Assembly: GCA_019055375.1 (NCBI GenBank)
Contig: JAHQIW010005076.1
Location: 124,001 to 188,000 of the forward strand
DNA length: 64,000 nt
Source: Parelaphostrongylus tenuis
Taxonomy: Eukaryota > Nematoda > Chromadorea > Rhabditida > Metastrongylidae
Reading direction: 5' to 3'
The notes beneath the pieces are model-generated. The model was not told the origin of the DNA. It worked only from the letters and a program-made list of their open reading frames with translations, and searched no databases. The position numbers and the translations under genes are program-made. Each line of letters begins with the position of its first letter. Within the stretch, counting starts at the first letter, position 1. Below are positions 25,021 to 36,304 of the stretch, piece by piece.

Positions 25021-25215
25021 CTATGGCAAACGTGTGCGCGTGTATGCGTGGATGTATGTATACGTGGATGTGTGTATGTGCACATACGTGTATATGTGTA
25101 TGCACCTGTGTATATATGTGCATAAGTGTACCTAGGTATAGATGTGTGAATGCATTGGTGCATGCATGTCTATGTGTATGAATATGTGCGTGCGTGCGTG
25201 CGTGTCTGTGGGTAC
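25021..25215. repeat. Imperfect TG/TGTA-rich microsatellite
   Basis: Interrupted GTGTATG- and GTGCG-type units. The mirror CA-rich tract is at 41507-41690. A 107-codon minus frame across it is low-complexity translation, not a gene. Confidence 0.85.
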
Positions 25216-27494
25216 GAATGTGATGTTATATCATTACTAGGTTAAGTGAAGGAAAATAGATTACTGCACTGCTGATTTGCAATGTGTGGTGATTACTTTT
25301 CATATGTGCTGGCTGAAGCGAATTTCTAAATTTGCTTTACATTTCTAAAGTTAAAAGGGCAAAGACTAATCAAAGTTAGCTAACTGTATAGTGTCAAGCA
25401 TTACCGAGACTTCCCACTTCTCTTGAGATCCTGATGAATTTGTATGAAGACACTGATGACATCTGTAGAAGAATTTGTAAGGGAGAACTCTGGCTATTCT
25501 CCCTGAAATATTATGGCTTACTGTAAAGGTAAAAGGGAGTATCACTCGCCATGTGAAGATGCGTGTTCACTCCAAAGTTATTCCAGCCATTGTTGAAGCT
25601 CTCAATCAGCTGTCATTTCAGGTTTTTTTTTCGACTTTCAAAATATGATAGCTTTTCCCGTTATCGCACAAACCATAACGGGCCTCTAGAGCAATGCTGT
25701 TTGGTTTGTTTCCTAAACACACATTACTGATTTCCATTAAGTGTAAAATATAGCTGAAGTGGCAGAAAAATAGGTTCTTATATGTTAGACGGTGATTAGT
25801 TATATATTCAGCCTTCTTCGTTGAGCAAGAGCTTTTCATAGAGGTGTCGATAACCATATGTAAGCTTGAATCTCTGGCTAGCGCAAGACCTCGCCAGTTT
25901 TTCGGAATACCCTTTTATACCACTGTAAAATTCAAGATAAAACTATGTCAACACCCACAGCATGCTTTCATCCATAGGCGTATAATTCGCTGAAAGCGTG
26001 AAAAGCGTATGGACGTGCAGATGATACCTTGTAGTATCTAAGCCTTTCGTTCCATCTGGAGTTTATTCAAAAAAGGAGAAAAAGTTTCTGATTGGGAGGC
26101 AAAATGCACCACGCATATCCAACACGTCGCTCCATTGATCGATCTCTTATCCCCTAGTGTGAATTTTCCAGCTAGCATGCTTCCGCGTACGTCAATCAGT
26201 TTTATTTTCCCTGCTGCACTGCAAAGAAATTGTATTTCCAGGTGTTGTATTCGCTATAGCTTACGCTATCAAGTGATTATTAATAGTCTAAATAAAGAGC
26301 TCTGTGCGACGTGAAGTATGCGCCTGTGAAACACAAACGTCTGCTTTCTGTTACAGTGTTATCAGAAGACTTCTCCGAAAAGCAAACACACTTTGAAGGT
26401 TTTCGACACCTGTGCTGTCGAAAGAGTTCTATTAGCATAAGGGAGGAGTTTTATCGTGCGAAATATGAAAGTAAAAAGAAAACCTCATGATGAGTGCAAA
26501 ACAAAATTCATTCTGAATCCTACACTGTCATGCAAGGGTTTTTTCGAATAACGGACACCTACCGCTTTAGCCAGAGATTTATATTTCAAATGATTACCAG
26601 CAATCTTTTGAAAATTTCTTGTCCAGCAAAAGGGATCGCTTTTTCATTTGTCGTCGTCTAACTTATAAGAATAAAAAATTATACCGTCCACTGATCGTCT
26701 AATATTTCCCGATAAACACCGAACGAATCAGCATACTCCTCTTTAGACAGCATTCGTGGAAGCTGGTCGGAAGTCAACTGCGGGTAGCTCACTATGCACT
26801 GCGGCGGCAATGACTAACCTATTCCTTGGCAAGTTACATCTTGAAAAACATGCCTGTCTTTACAGCCTTCGACAATCAAAAACATTTAAGATCAGTGGAG
26901 AGCACCATGTCGACTAGAATTTAAGACTCTTAAAGATTTTGCAATGTACATGGAGCTGAAGTCGTAGATTTTGCATAGATGGATGTCGACTGCTGTCGAA
27001 ATCACTCAACAGGATTTATGCAACATTTTCATTACCGTGTTCGAACAAGTAGTTATGAGATGAGAACAGTGCTTTCCGGCACACCCTTGTTTTCGGTGGC
27101 GTAGTTCAGTTGTGTGTTGATTTCCATCAACGATGAACGATATGCTTTTATCCGTGGTGAGTCCCAGACTGCTCTTTTTGTGGCTTAGATAAGCGGCTGA
27201 ACGTGAGGCTTCAACTCAGTCAATGTTTGTGTAACGAATAATTCTTTTTACAACTCTTATATATGATTGTCCTCATGGAAATCTACTGTGGAACTAACCT
27301 TAGTGCTAAATCTACGTGTAGCTTTACTTTAACCCTCCTTATAAGATCCATTCATCAGAAAGGGGTGTATTCTTTTTTTTTTCTTTGTTTTGATTCTGTG
27401 AACACTATATCCGACTGCTGTTTCATCGAAAGTATGAAAACTACACATTTTTTAAAAATGAGAATACGTATACAGTAGCAGTTCTTAAGAGAGA

Positions 27495-27565
27495 ATGATT
27501 ACCGAGTGGCCAGTGATGCTCGGCGTGCCTAAATGTGGAGTCGATTCCCACACCAGCATTCTTTG
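27495..27565 (+). repeat. tRNA-like SINE head, degenerate
   Basis: A-box-like ACCGAGTGGCCAGTGATG (27501-27518) and B-box-like GAGTCGATTCCC (27538-27549) at tRNA-like spacing, but with no acceptor stem closure, so not a tRNA gene. Mirrored at 39159-39229. Confidence 0.4.
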
Positions 27566-27694
27566 GCAGTTGATAACGACGGAATTCCTAGTCCTGGCCA
27601 TACTTGAGATACAAAAAAATGTGCTCGAAAGATCAACTTTTTTCCTGTACACCTCGACATCAATGGTAATTATTCAAGTATGAAAAACTTGGTT

Positions 27695-28020
27695 GTTTTG
27701 CTGGTGCGAGGTTGGTAGATGACGTTTTTGTCGTCGTTGCTGATGTTGGGTTTAAATCATAGTACGGGTAGTTAGCTATCATCTCGACAACAGCGCCCTC
27801 TTCAAAGCCTGGACGTACACTGTACCACTATTTGTGTGAGTCGATAACCGAATCGTTGTCTACACACCGCCCTTGAATCAAGCTAGAAGATGAAGTGCGT
27901 AAGGTAGCAAGCCTCATGTTGTAATGGCGCACTCTTCCTTACGGACATGAAGCTGGTTTCAAACTTTTGCCACGGCGAAGTTCATGGAGGAAGATATACA
28001 GAACGTTCTTTCGCTTCATC
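27695..28020 (-). mobile_element. Old PLE 3' end
   Basis: Minus-strand remnant matching the end of the spacer PLE. The translated C-terminus reads RKEECAITT then LLPYALHLL, against RKDECVTITRDLAPFLRLIF in the spacer copy. After it comes the terminal tract CGTCCAGGCTTTGAAGAGGGC, corresponding to the spacer's hammerhead-like end, then CCAACCTCGC. The hammerhead core is mutated. Mirrored at 38707-39032. Confidence 0.6.
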
Positions 28021-28644
28021 ATGATGAAATTGATTTGGTAGAAGCAAATATACGCACAACAGCTAGAGAACCTCCAGAAGAATCGATTTTAGCATATCTG
28101 TACTTCGAGGCCTAAATTTCAAGCAAATTGTATAGTCGGAAAAGCTTGGTAAGCGAACATAGCGCAAAATAATTGGTCATTCTCTGCAATAACTCATAGC
28201 CACTTGTTGCTATTGCTATAACGACGTTGTGAAGGTCAAACGAACTATGTACTATCTCACAGACTATATTCGCAAAAACCCTCCTTAGCCAACTAACTTT
28301 TGCACGTCTTTTGGCAGATTACTATGAGAGAAATTCATAAGGATCAATATGTGATTTAGAACTGCCTCTAAAGTTCCCTACTTTCAAAATTGAATGGTTT
28401 TTTGGAGCTGCGATAAATAAATTTGGGCCGGCAATGGAAGAATGTTCACAGTTTAAAGGGTTTGATTTCGAGTTATAATGCCTGACTTGAGATAGTGTGA
28501 AACAATAAAGATAGAGGAGGAAAATATCCAACAATTTCCGAAAAGTTCAAAATTGTAGACAGCATAGAAAACTGATACAAGAAATCTGATAAAAAGTTGA
28601 TGAGTAAAGTTGCTTCAGCAAAGAAGGAAAATAGTGAATTCCAG

Positions 28645-30422
28645 GTCGGACTGTTTGGACTGGTCATAAACGCCGCTGCTATGCTGGCAGTACGATACAA
28701 CCCGGCTTTGCGAAACTTATTTGGTTTACTATGTCTCTCGCACAGTCTCGCGAACATAAGTGTTTTGCTCATTTATGTCTTCTGGATTACTGCGATAACA
28801 CTGCTGTGAGTATTAGAATTTTTTAGCGAAGGAATCTCTGTGCTATATAGAATTCAAGGCGACTGGCCAGTAGTTTTCATCAGAGTTACGGTACTAGAGT
28901 TATTGTCTCAAAATATATGCCACGACTTTAACGCGGCAATGTACAATGTATCTCAGCGTAGAGGAGACGCTCTCACAATAGTTGTAAGAAGACCATAAAG
29001 TAATAGAGGCAAAGTCATAGCTTTTTTTGAGCTCGGTATTCCTTCTAAGAGAAGTTTTATACTTACAGAAATCTCAGGAATGTTGGGAAAATTGTTAATA
29101 TTGCTTCAAGTTACTGAAAATGCTTGAATGAAATTTTCTTCTACTTCTTTTTCTTCTTCTGATTTTCTTTTCTTCTTCCTTTTCTTTTGATGCTTGAGAT
29201 CTTGAAACTAGTAATGTATATCTTAGTTGTGAAACCATTTATGTAGTGATTTATCAGAATTTGTATTATACATAGCATCATTGAATCCGTAGGGTTTCCT
29301 ATAAGGTGTTTGAAAAGAAATCTTCAACTTTTTTGCTAAAATATGACGAAATCTCTAAAAGTACTGCGAAAGACAGACTGGAATAATCAGCCTTACCTAG
29401 GTGGAAATACTTTTTCGAAGTGTTTTTGTTGTTAGAGACTTACTTTTCCGGCATTCAAACAAAAGGACTTCGAGCATGCATAACAGAAGAGAAGGAAATG
29501 TGAATTAAGGTTCCAAAAATGAATAAAAACTAAAAAAAAATCTTAGATATTGGAAATACGAAATCTATAACTTTAGTCCAAGTTAACTGGCAACCGAAAT
29601 GATAAGTAAAGTATTCGGAATAATGACCACCGTACTCAGGAATGTGTGCATCTAATCTCACCTCGCAATTGCTATGAGCAGACTCATCGCCATCACATTT
29701 CCTCTGCAAATATCCAATTTGTTAACTGTTGAAAACACTTCGTAGTTCTGATATTCTAAATGCTGGGAATCTTTCATGCGCCACCGCTTCCATCATGGGG
29801 TGAGTTTCTTCCATTTTTTTTTGGAAGAATGATTATGTTCGGCATGTGAAAATCTCATTTTATTACACTTGAAAAAGTTGCAAACCGGCCTGTCTAATCA
29901 ATGAGCGAAAAGCAGTCCTTAACTCAATTCTAATGAGCGTTCATGAATATACTTCCAAAACCCAGCCGATATTAATGTTTTTCTCCTTGCCGACAAGTCA
30001 GGAACCACTTCTCAATTCTGGAAAGAAAGTGTTTGGTTGGTTCATGGGATCAACCACAAAACGTGTGCTCGCATTCGGTGATTGTTTTTCACAAAACTCA
30101 TACTGACTGTATGCATTCACTTCTCATGACAGAATGCGTTGTATCACAATTTTATGTGAGTTATAAATTATGTTGGTCTCAGTTCTAGGCCTCTACAGTG
30201 AGATGTCCGAGCAAGTCTTTGAAGAGTTTATTCATATTGTACCTTTTAGCAGAAAGCTGTTTAATACTATTCGACACGGCGAATTGGATGTGGACGCTGT
30301 CCTAAGCTATATGCGGTCATGAGACTATGATCGCCATCGCTTACTTGACCAGTCTGGCCGTACTCATTTTGATATTACTACTCGACTGCACCGCGTTAAC
30401 CGGCTTGAGATCAAAGCGCAAG
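28645..30422 (+). pseudogene. srx-class gene B, dead
   Basis: Exon 28645-28805 is open (VGLFGLVINAAAMLAVRYN, then [21 protein letters not shown]) with good splice sites. Exon 29577-29799 has two in-frame TAAs (one where gene A has the Tyr of CIYSH) and is one base short of gene A's exon, shifting frame after VENTS. Exon 30250-30422 has a TAA after NWMWTLS, and its donor position reads GCTAGT. The FFKQ and LDG exons are absent; PLE-derived DNA follows. An ATG-led piece at 27132-27156 ending at GTG|GTGAGT is a possible first exon, unproven. The same lesions occur in B', so the gene died before the arms were duplicated or last homogenised. Confidence 0.75.
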
Positions 30423-31440
30423 GCTAGTAACAAATGTGGACTACAGAACCGCGAGTACTGTAGCACTCGTAAAACTTGTCGTTGGATGGTTCATGCTGAC
30501 ACAGGTAAAAACTCCACCCTCCTATATTAGCATATTATAACTCTTGGGTTTTACTCACTCCAAAGTTTCACTCAGCATCATAACTTCTTTCTAAGGCTAT
30601 TGTGATGAGCTGCTACTATCAAGACAGTGATCGCCCCGCTGCGCCTTTGACGTTCAAAGGAATTCAACTGATGAACTCTTGGATTGCAATGCCAAATAAG
30701 ATTTACATTAAAGTAGAAGGGGATATATAAAAGGCGAATATTTGTAGATCAATTCAAAAAGTCTATTTTACAATTCTATTCAGATCCTATCTCCTAAAAT
30801 AAGCCTTTTATGAGGTCTGTTATGGAACTTATAAAGTGCTAAACGAGCGTGTCAGTCTTTTATCCTTATCAGTAGCACGGTACCTATCGTTTGAGCCAAT
30901 ACTTGTTGGAGCCATTACGTAAAGAATCAACGACCAAGATGTTACGCTGCGCATGCAGAGTGAAAATGTGACTTCACACTGCAGAAGTAGTAAGTCAATA
31001 CATGTCCAGTGACAAGATCATACGCTGTTGTAGTGATTAACAATTTGTCATGACTGATAAATTGAATAATACCTTTAAATTCGACCTTTTGAGACCTACC
31101 TTAGAACACTATAGTCTGATAATTATTTATTCTCCTTTTAAAGTATTATCTCAGACAAAAGGTACTGTGTTAGTGATGAGACTGAGAGGCCAAAACACGT
31201 GTTTAGCACCTTGTAAATGCCATAACAGACCTCATGAAAAGCTTGAATTATGTTATCAGGTTTAGTCTTTTGAGTGAGGTCTCAAAAAACAGTCGAATAT
31301 CAAGGTATTAATCAATTTACCACCCATGGCCAATCGACTGTTAATTACTACAATAGCTTAGAAGTCCGACTGTGAACCTCGGCATAAGTAGGGAAGCGCA
31401 AAGTTTCTTACGAACTGCCCTCTTCCTTGATTGTAAGTTG
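30423..31440. other. Arm DNA with decayed hammerhead repeat
   Basis: Around 31168-31210 the + strand reads GTGATGA, a stem II remnant, AAAACACGTGTT. This is the second hammerhead family with C3 and G12 of the core mutated. A frame at 31050-31265 crosses it and is repeated exactly in the mirror at 35462-35677; it is repeat DNA, not a gene. Confidence 0.55.
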
Positions 31441-32115
31441 CACGAAGTTGGTACCTATTTTTCTTCAGAATTTGATGGCTGGCGTTTTGCCGAAAACGCC
31501 TTCGTCGGAGCTTAGACGTGCATATCGTACCATATCTGATGACTCGGTTAATATTTCGTATGCATCAAGAATGCTGATGAGCTAAACGTAGTAACTCCTA
31601 TCTCTCTCTCTCTTCCCTTCTTATACAAACACTTGCAGCCGTTTGGTACATGTTTCAAGCAAGCGCTCTTTTTGTGTGTGAATGGGAAGAAATTGCACTA
31701 ATATGCGTTTATTACTTGGTCTGCAATACCATTTTGTTACATGGCCGTTTTGAGAAAGGTGAATTTGTACGTTCAGAAATAAAACCAGTTTTCCCTAGGC
31801 TTTTCCCGTGCAAGCTAATGTATTCCGACTGTTTATTTAATAGATTAAAGCATATGTCCATCTTGTGCTGTGTCGGGAAGATGATGAGGTAAACATCTAT
31901 GTATCGACAGTATAGTAATGGGCCACTACTGAGAACTGAAGCTATCATTTCGGACATGAAAATGACAAAAATTAGTAAATTAATAAAAAATGGAATAATA
32001 ACCGAGCATTCAGTTATGGTATGATATGTACTTCTAGGCTCTGACGAACGCGTTATCGCTGAACGTTAACTATCAAATTCAAGTGAAAAGATGTACCAAC
32101 TTTGGCATAATCCAA
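31441..32115 (-). mobile_element. PLE remnant with inverted terminal hammerhead tracts
   Basis: Minus-strand PLE. The frame at 31712-31957 reads GPLLYCRYID, an RT catalytic region in which the second Asp is replaced (YIDV), then PTQHKMDICFN. Further on, FPFTHKKSACLKHVPNGCK matches the spacer PLE's HPSHMKKSLIENMFRTAQS. At 31477-31513 (minus) is a decayed hammerhead-type end; at 32036-32070 (plus) the other end has CTGACGA and GAAC but a poor stem II. The two ends face each other as inverted terminal repeats, one of the arrangements known for PLEs. Mirrored at 34612-35287. Confidence 0.65.
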
Positions 32116-32480
32116 TAAAAGTAAAAGACATTTACTACATTATTGGGTAATCTTGTTAGTGGACGTATTGATCTGTTATTTCTGCAGTGTGAAGTGATAT
32201 TTTCACTTTCCATGTGCAGCATAATATATTCGTTGTTGTCTCGTTTATATATGGGGGTATTCCCCCTGTGAGGGCTCAAACGAAAGGTCGAAACACATGT
32301 CTGGCTTTGTAAGTGCCATAAGACCTCTTAAAATTCTTAAAATGTGTAACCAGGTTATAGTGCTCTAGGTGAGGTTTCAAAATACTTGAATATAGGGACA
32401 TTAATCCGAAAACTATTAAGAGCTATTGATGAACTGGTATCATGCGCACTGTGTATCACCTAATCGAACAACCATTCATT
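32116..32480. other. Innermost left arm
   Basis: Nearly identical to 34245-34611. At 32281-32320 a decayed hammerhead-family tract (GGTCGAAACACATGTCTGG) is visible. The 66-codon minus frame at 32079-32279 is identical in the mirror copy, which reflects arm identity rather than coding. Confidence 0.6.
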
Positions 32481-32551
32481 TTATATATGAAAATGGAGAA
32501 AACTTATCTTGATTAGCTGACGCGAGGTTGGTAAAACAGTTGTAGACATTC

Positions 32552-32586
32552 GGCTGACGTTTCGGCGACCCGCCTTCTTCAGAGCC
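32552..32586 (-). ncRNA. PLE-terminal hammerhead ribozyme motif
   Basis: Minus strand: stem I GGCT (32583-32586) pairs with AGCC (32552-32555). CTGAAGA is at 32576-32582, stem II GGCG/CGCC with loop GGT and one unpaired A, then GAA, mini stem III ACGT, and C17, giving a GUC|A cleavage site. This is the form reported for PLE ends. The extra A between the core and stem II is my main doubt about activity. Confidence 0.7.
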
Positions 32587-32653
32587 TGGACGTATATAGT
32601 ATTAGTCTATTTGAATGATCGGATGGTCTTATTTATATGCTGCCTAGGTCACG

Positions 32654-33475
32654 TTAGAAGATCAAACGAAGAAAGGGCGCGAGATCTCGCGTGATGGTGA
32701 CGCACTCGTCCTTCCGATTCATTTCGGGGTTTTGGGCGTTTATCCAAAATGCCTCAAGAGTCTTGCGCGTGGGCGTTTTTGATTCCTGCGCCAGGATTGT
32801 GACAGTCACATCAAAATCCTTGTTGTTGTGTTTTTGTGCCCTATGTAAACCTAAAGGTTTGGTTTTATCTATTTTAGATTTACTGTCTAGATGTTCTTTT
32901 ATGCGGATGAAAAGTGGTCTTCCCGTTTCGCCTATATATTCTTCCCCGCATGTTTTACATGTTAGCAAATAAATTGTGCCCGATCTCATACAATCTCCCT
33001 CTTTTCCGTTGGGGCAGATCATACAGTTGTTGGTGTTGCACAATCGATCATAGAGTCTATTGCGGATCAGCTGATGGCGTAGGGTGGGAGGTGGGGTTTC
33101 GATAATTACCACGGAATTTTCAAGACCGCATCTTTTTAGGCACCTTTTAACCGCGCTACTAATCTCGTTTGATATAAATGGTAATTTGAAGGGGACTCTA
33201 TTCAGGTGCGGAGTATTGTTCTTTTGTGACCTAATTCCACTTTTTGAATATTCTCTAGTGGCAGATGTTTTGTAGCCGTTGGAAATGGCGATCTTTCGTG
33301 CCAAGTCTAATGATTCGTTCCTTTCCTCCTCTCCTGTGCACACACTTTGAGCTGTTCGAAACATGTTTTCAATTAGCGATTTTTTCATGTGTGAAGGATG
33401 AGAGGAGAGGTAATTGACCAAAATGTTTTTGTTACTTGGTTTTCGATACCACTTTGTACTATAGCCACTATCCAA
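32654..33475 (-). CDS. PLE C-terminal frame with GIY-YIG endonuclease
   Basis: 273-codon open frame, the longest uninterrupted one inside the palindrome. Residues 1-45 are RT thumb (KWYRKPSNKNILVNYLSSHP, then MKKSLIENMF). At 146-162 a Cys cluster (C-x4-C-x2-C, then C162) stands just ahead of the nuclease, as in PLEs. GIY-YIG domain: TIYLLTC (167-173), YIGETGRP (180-187), the Arg/His block RIKEH (191-195) and a likely catalytic Glu in LEAFW (E241). The domain nicks DNA for target-primed insertion. The Met at 33475 is internal; the natural start lies upstream in the broken RT. Complete as a domain, but the element is 5'-truncated and frameshifted. Confidence 0.85.
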   Translation of the reverse strand: MDSGYSTKWYRKPSNKNILVNYLSSHPSHMKKSLIENMFRTAQSVCTGEEERNESLDLARKIAISNGYKTSATREYSKSGIRSQKNNTPHLNRVPFKLPFISNEISSAVKRCLKRCGLENSVVIIETPPPTLRHQLIRNRLYDRLCNTNNCMICPNGKEGDCMRSGTIYLLTCKTCGEEYIGETGRPLFIRIKEHLDSKSKIDKTKPLGLHRAQKHNNKDFDVTVTILAQESKTPTRKTLEAFWINAQNPEMNRKDECVTITRDLAPFLRLIF

Positions 33476-34611
33476 AAGCTTTACTTGGGTTTAGGAATAG
33501 GAAGCCAGCCCCCGTTTGGACTTTCTCGCGTAAATCTGATATGCTCTGACTGTCCGTTCAACACTTCAAAAATTTGTCCATTTCCTCTTGTGTGGAACAG
33601 ACAATGAAACAGTCATCTATATATCGGCAGTAGAGCAGACCAGAGACAAGGTTAGACCCATCATGACAGACAATGCTTCGAAAACATGACAGCGGAAAAA
33701 GGCGTTGTGGCTAGGTACTAATGTTGCGCAGCGCTGCGTGAGACGTAACTTTCCATTAGGTGCTGCAGCTCATTGAGGAGTCTTTCAAAAAATCAAATGC
33801 TCCATCATATTCACTGAGAGCTTTGATATCGAATGGTTACTAAAACTCTAGGGAAGAAGCTCACGAGCGAAAAATGTTTTTGTACGAACCAAAATAAAGG
33901 TATAATAATTCATTTTGAATGCTACAGCGCTATAAAAAAGTCATTCTAAAAAATATGTAGCTAAATTTTACGAGATTTAAGCTTTCAAATTTCTGCTGGT
34001 AATCTATCGGAATATTTTTGCTCATCGAAAAATCCTCCCAACACGCTCCTTTGCTTTTAGAATATGTATAGCTCTCACCAATGACCAAAAATAATGGTAG
34101 TTTACTATGCAATAATACTGTTTTTAGCATTTAGTTAATTGTAGTAAGTTGTAACAATGATATTGCGAAACAAATCTTGGAGTCTTGGTAAATTCATTGT
34201 ATGTAATACTTAAAAATAATCACAGCGGCCGAAAATTAGAAAACAATGAATGGTTGTTCGATTAGGGTGATAAACAGTGCGCATGATACCAGTTCATCAA
34301 TAGCTCTTAATAGTTTTCGGATTAATGTCCCTATATTCAAGTATTTTGAAACCTCACCTAGAGCACTATAACCTGGTTACACATTTTAAGAATTTTAAGA
34401 GGTCTTATGGCACTTACAAAGCCAGACATGTGTTTCGACCTTTCGTTTGAGCCCTCACAGGGGGAATACCCCCATATATAAACGAGACAACAACGAATAT
34501 ATTATGCTGCACATGGAAAGTGAAAATATCACTTCACACTGCAGAAATAACAGATCAATACGTCCACTAACAAGATTACCCAATAATGTAGTAAATGTCT
34601 TTTACTTTTAT

Positions 34612-35287
34612 TGGATTATGCCAAAGTTGGTACATCTTTTCACTTGAATTTGATAGTTAACGTTCAGCGATAACGCGTTCGTCAGAGCCTAGAAGTACAT
34701 ATCATACCATAACTGAATGCTCGGTTATTATTCCATTTTTTATTAATTTACTAATTTTTGTCATTTTCATGTCCGAAATGATAGCTTCAGTTCTCAGTAG
34801 TGGCCCATTACTATACTGTCGATACATAGATGTTTGCCTCATCATCTTCCCGACACAGCACAAGATGGACATATGCTTTAATCTATTAAATAAACAGTCG
34901 GAATACATTAGCTTGCACGGGAAAAGCCTAGGGAAAACTGGTTTTATTTCTGAACGTACAAATTCACCTTTCTCAAAACGGCCATGTAACAAAATGGTAT
35001 TGCAGACCAAGTAATAAACGCATATTAGTGCAATTTCTTCCCATTCACACACAAAAAGAGCGCTTGCTTGAAACATGTACCAAACGGCTGCAAGTGTTTG
35101 TATAAGAAGGGAAGAGAGAGAGAGATAGGAGTTACTACGTTTAGCTCATCAGCATTCTTGATGCATACGAAATATTAACCGAGTCATCAGATATGGTACG
35201 ATATGCACGTCTAAGCTCCGACGAAGGCGTTTTCGGCAAAACGCCAGCCATCAAATTCTGAAGAAAAATAGGTACCAACTTCGTGCA
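34612..35287 (+). mobile_element. PLE remnant, mirror copy
   Basis: Mirror of 31441-32115, on the plus strand. The frame 34769-35014 reads CRYIDVCLII, so it also lacks the second catalytic Asp and is almost identical to the left copy. Decayed hammerhead-type ends lie at 34657-34691 (minus) and 35214-35250 (plus). Confidence 0.65.
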
Positions 35288-36304
35288 ACTTACAATCAAG
35301 GAAGAGGGCAGTTCGTAAGAAACTTTGCGCTTCCCTACTTATGCCGAGGTTCACAGTCGGACTTCTAAGCTATTGTAGTAATTAACAGTCGATTGGCCAT
35401 GGGTGGTAAATTGATTAATACCTTGATATTCGACTGTTTTTTTGAGACCTCACTCAAAAGACTAAACCTGATAACATAATTCAAGCTTTTCATGAGGTCT
35501 GTTATGGCATTTACAAGGTGCTAAACACGTGTTTTGGCCTCTCAGTCTCATCACTAACACAGTACCTTTTGTCTGAGATAATACTTTAAAAGGAGAATAA
35601 ATAATTATCAGACTATAGTGTTCTAAGGTAGGTCTCAAAAGGTCGAATTTAAAGGTATTATTCAATTTATCAGTCATGACAAATTGTTAATCACTACAAC
35701 AGCGTATGATCTTGTCACTGGACATGTATTGACTTACTACTTCTGCAGTGTGAAGTCACATTTTCACTCTGCATGCGCAGCGTAACATCTTGGTCGTTGA
35801 TTCTTTACGTAATGGCTCCAACAAGTATTGGCTCAAACGATAGGTACCGTGCTACTGATAAGGATAAAAGACTGACACGCTCGTTTAGCACTTTATAAGT
35901 TCCATAACAGACCTCATAAAAGGCTTATTTTAGGAGATAGGATCTGAATAGAATTGTAAAATAGACTTTTTGAATTGATCTACAAATATTCGCCTTTTAT
36001 ATATCCCCTTCTACTTTAATGTAAATCTTATTTGGCATTGCAATCCAAGAGTTCATCAGTTGAATTCCTTTGAACGTCAAAGGCGCAGCGGGGCGATCAC
36101 TGTCTTGATAGTAGCAGCTCATCACAATAGCCTTAGAAAGAAGTTATGATGCTGAGTGAAACTTTGGAGTGAGTAAAACCCAAGAGTTATAATATGCTAA
36201 TATAGGAGGGTGGAGTTTTTACCTGTGTCAGCATGAACCATCCAACGACAAGTTTTACGAGTGCTACAGTACTCGCGGTTCTGTAGTCCACATTTGTTAC
36301 TAGC
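35288..36304. other. Mirror of 30423-31440
   Basis: Contains the decayed hammerhead tract at about 35517-35560 (minus) and the repeat-derived 71-codon minus frame at 35462-35677, identical to its left partner. No gene recognised. Confidence 0.55.

Larger units (their letters stand above)
20004..27494. other. Inner left arm, no gene recognised
   Basis: About 7.5 kb of AT-rich DNA, 97-99% like 39230-46690 by eye. Several frames are shared with the mirror copy (for example 20661-20948 minus, 21139-21345 minus, 24840-25163 minus), but substitutions there do not favour codon preservation and I take them as chance frames. An exon-like piece at 21734-21800 has tttag before it and CAG|GTAAGA after it, reading NNETNMDFFALTQ; it is mirrored at 44907-44973. 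Its resemblance to an srx FFKQ exon is weak. Confidence 0.5.
7319..32480 (+). repeat. Left arm of a giant imperfect palindrome
   Basis: The whole block is repeated in reverse complement at 34245-58675. Anchor pairs and their coordinate sums: 7411/58601 (66012), 9981/55451 (65432), 11919/53484 (65403), 14367/51176 (65543), 17558/48588 (66146), 21209/45498 (66707), 29641/37086 (66727), 32279/34447 (66726). The sum is constant near the centre and shifts by insertions farther out. Inner coding frames are identical or nearly so between arms; the frames at 20.7-25.9 kb differ at a few percent of residues, and the srx exons at 12-17 kb at roughly 7-18% of residues. The arm holds srx loci A and B, SINEs, PLE remnants and hammerhead repeats. 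Confidence 0.95.
32520..33665 (-). mobile_element. Penelope-like element fragment in the palindrome spacer
   Basis: 5'-truncated PLE on the minus strand. The most upstream part (about 33665-33560) reads LLYCRYIDDCFIVC with the RT catalytic YIDD at 33612-33623, then TQEEMDKF. Two frame shifts follow (near 33570 and 33505), leading into the GIY-YIG frame, and the element ends in a hammerhead-type terminus at 32552-32586 followed by CCAACCTCGC. It occurs once in the spacer and has no mirror copy, so it either inserted between finished arms or marks where they were joined. Confidence 0.85.
32481..34244. other. Unique spacer at the palindrome centre
   Basis: The arms diverge after CCATTCATT (32472-32480), matched by 34245-34253 in reverse. 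The spacer holds the PLE fragment on its left two thirds. From 33666 to 34244 I see no feature; a 66-codon minus frame at 33930-34130 has no motif. Confidence 0.85.

Noticed and set aside
24840..25163. 107-codon minus frame kept in both arms
   Set aside because: Runs through an imperfect microsatellite; the protein is low-complexity Thr/His/Tyr sequence.
27495..27565. Possible tRNA gene
   Set aside because: A- and B-box-like tracts are present, but no acceptor stem or anticodon arm can be formed.
32079..32279. 66-codon frame conserved perfectly with 34447-34647
   Set aside because: The surrounding non-coding DNA is equally identical, so identity reflects recent arm homogenisation, not coding constraint.
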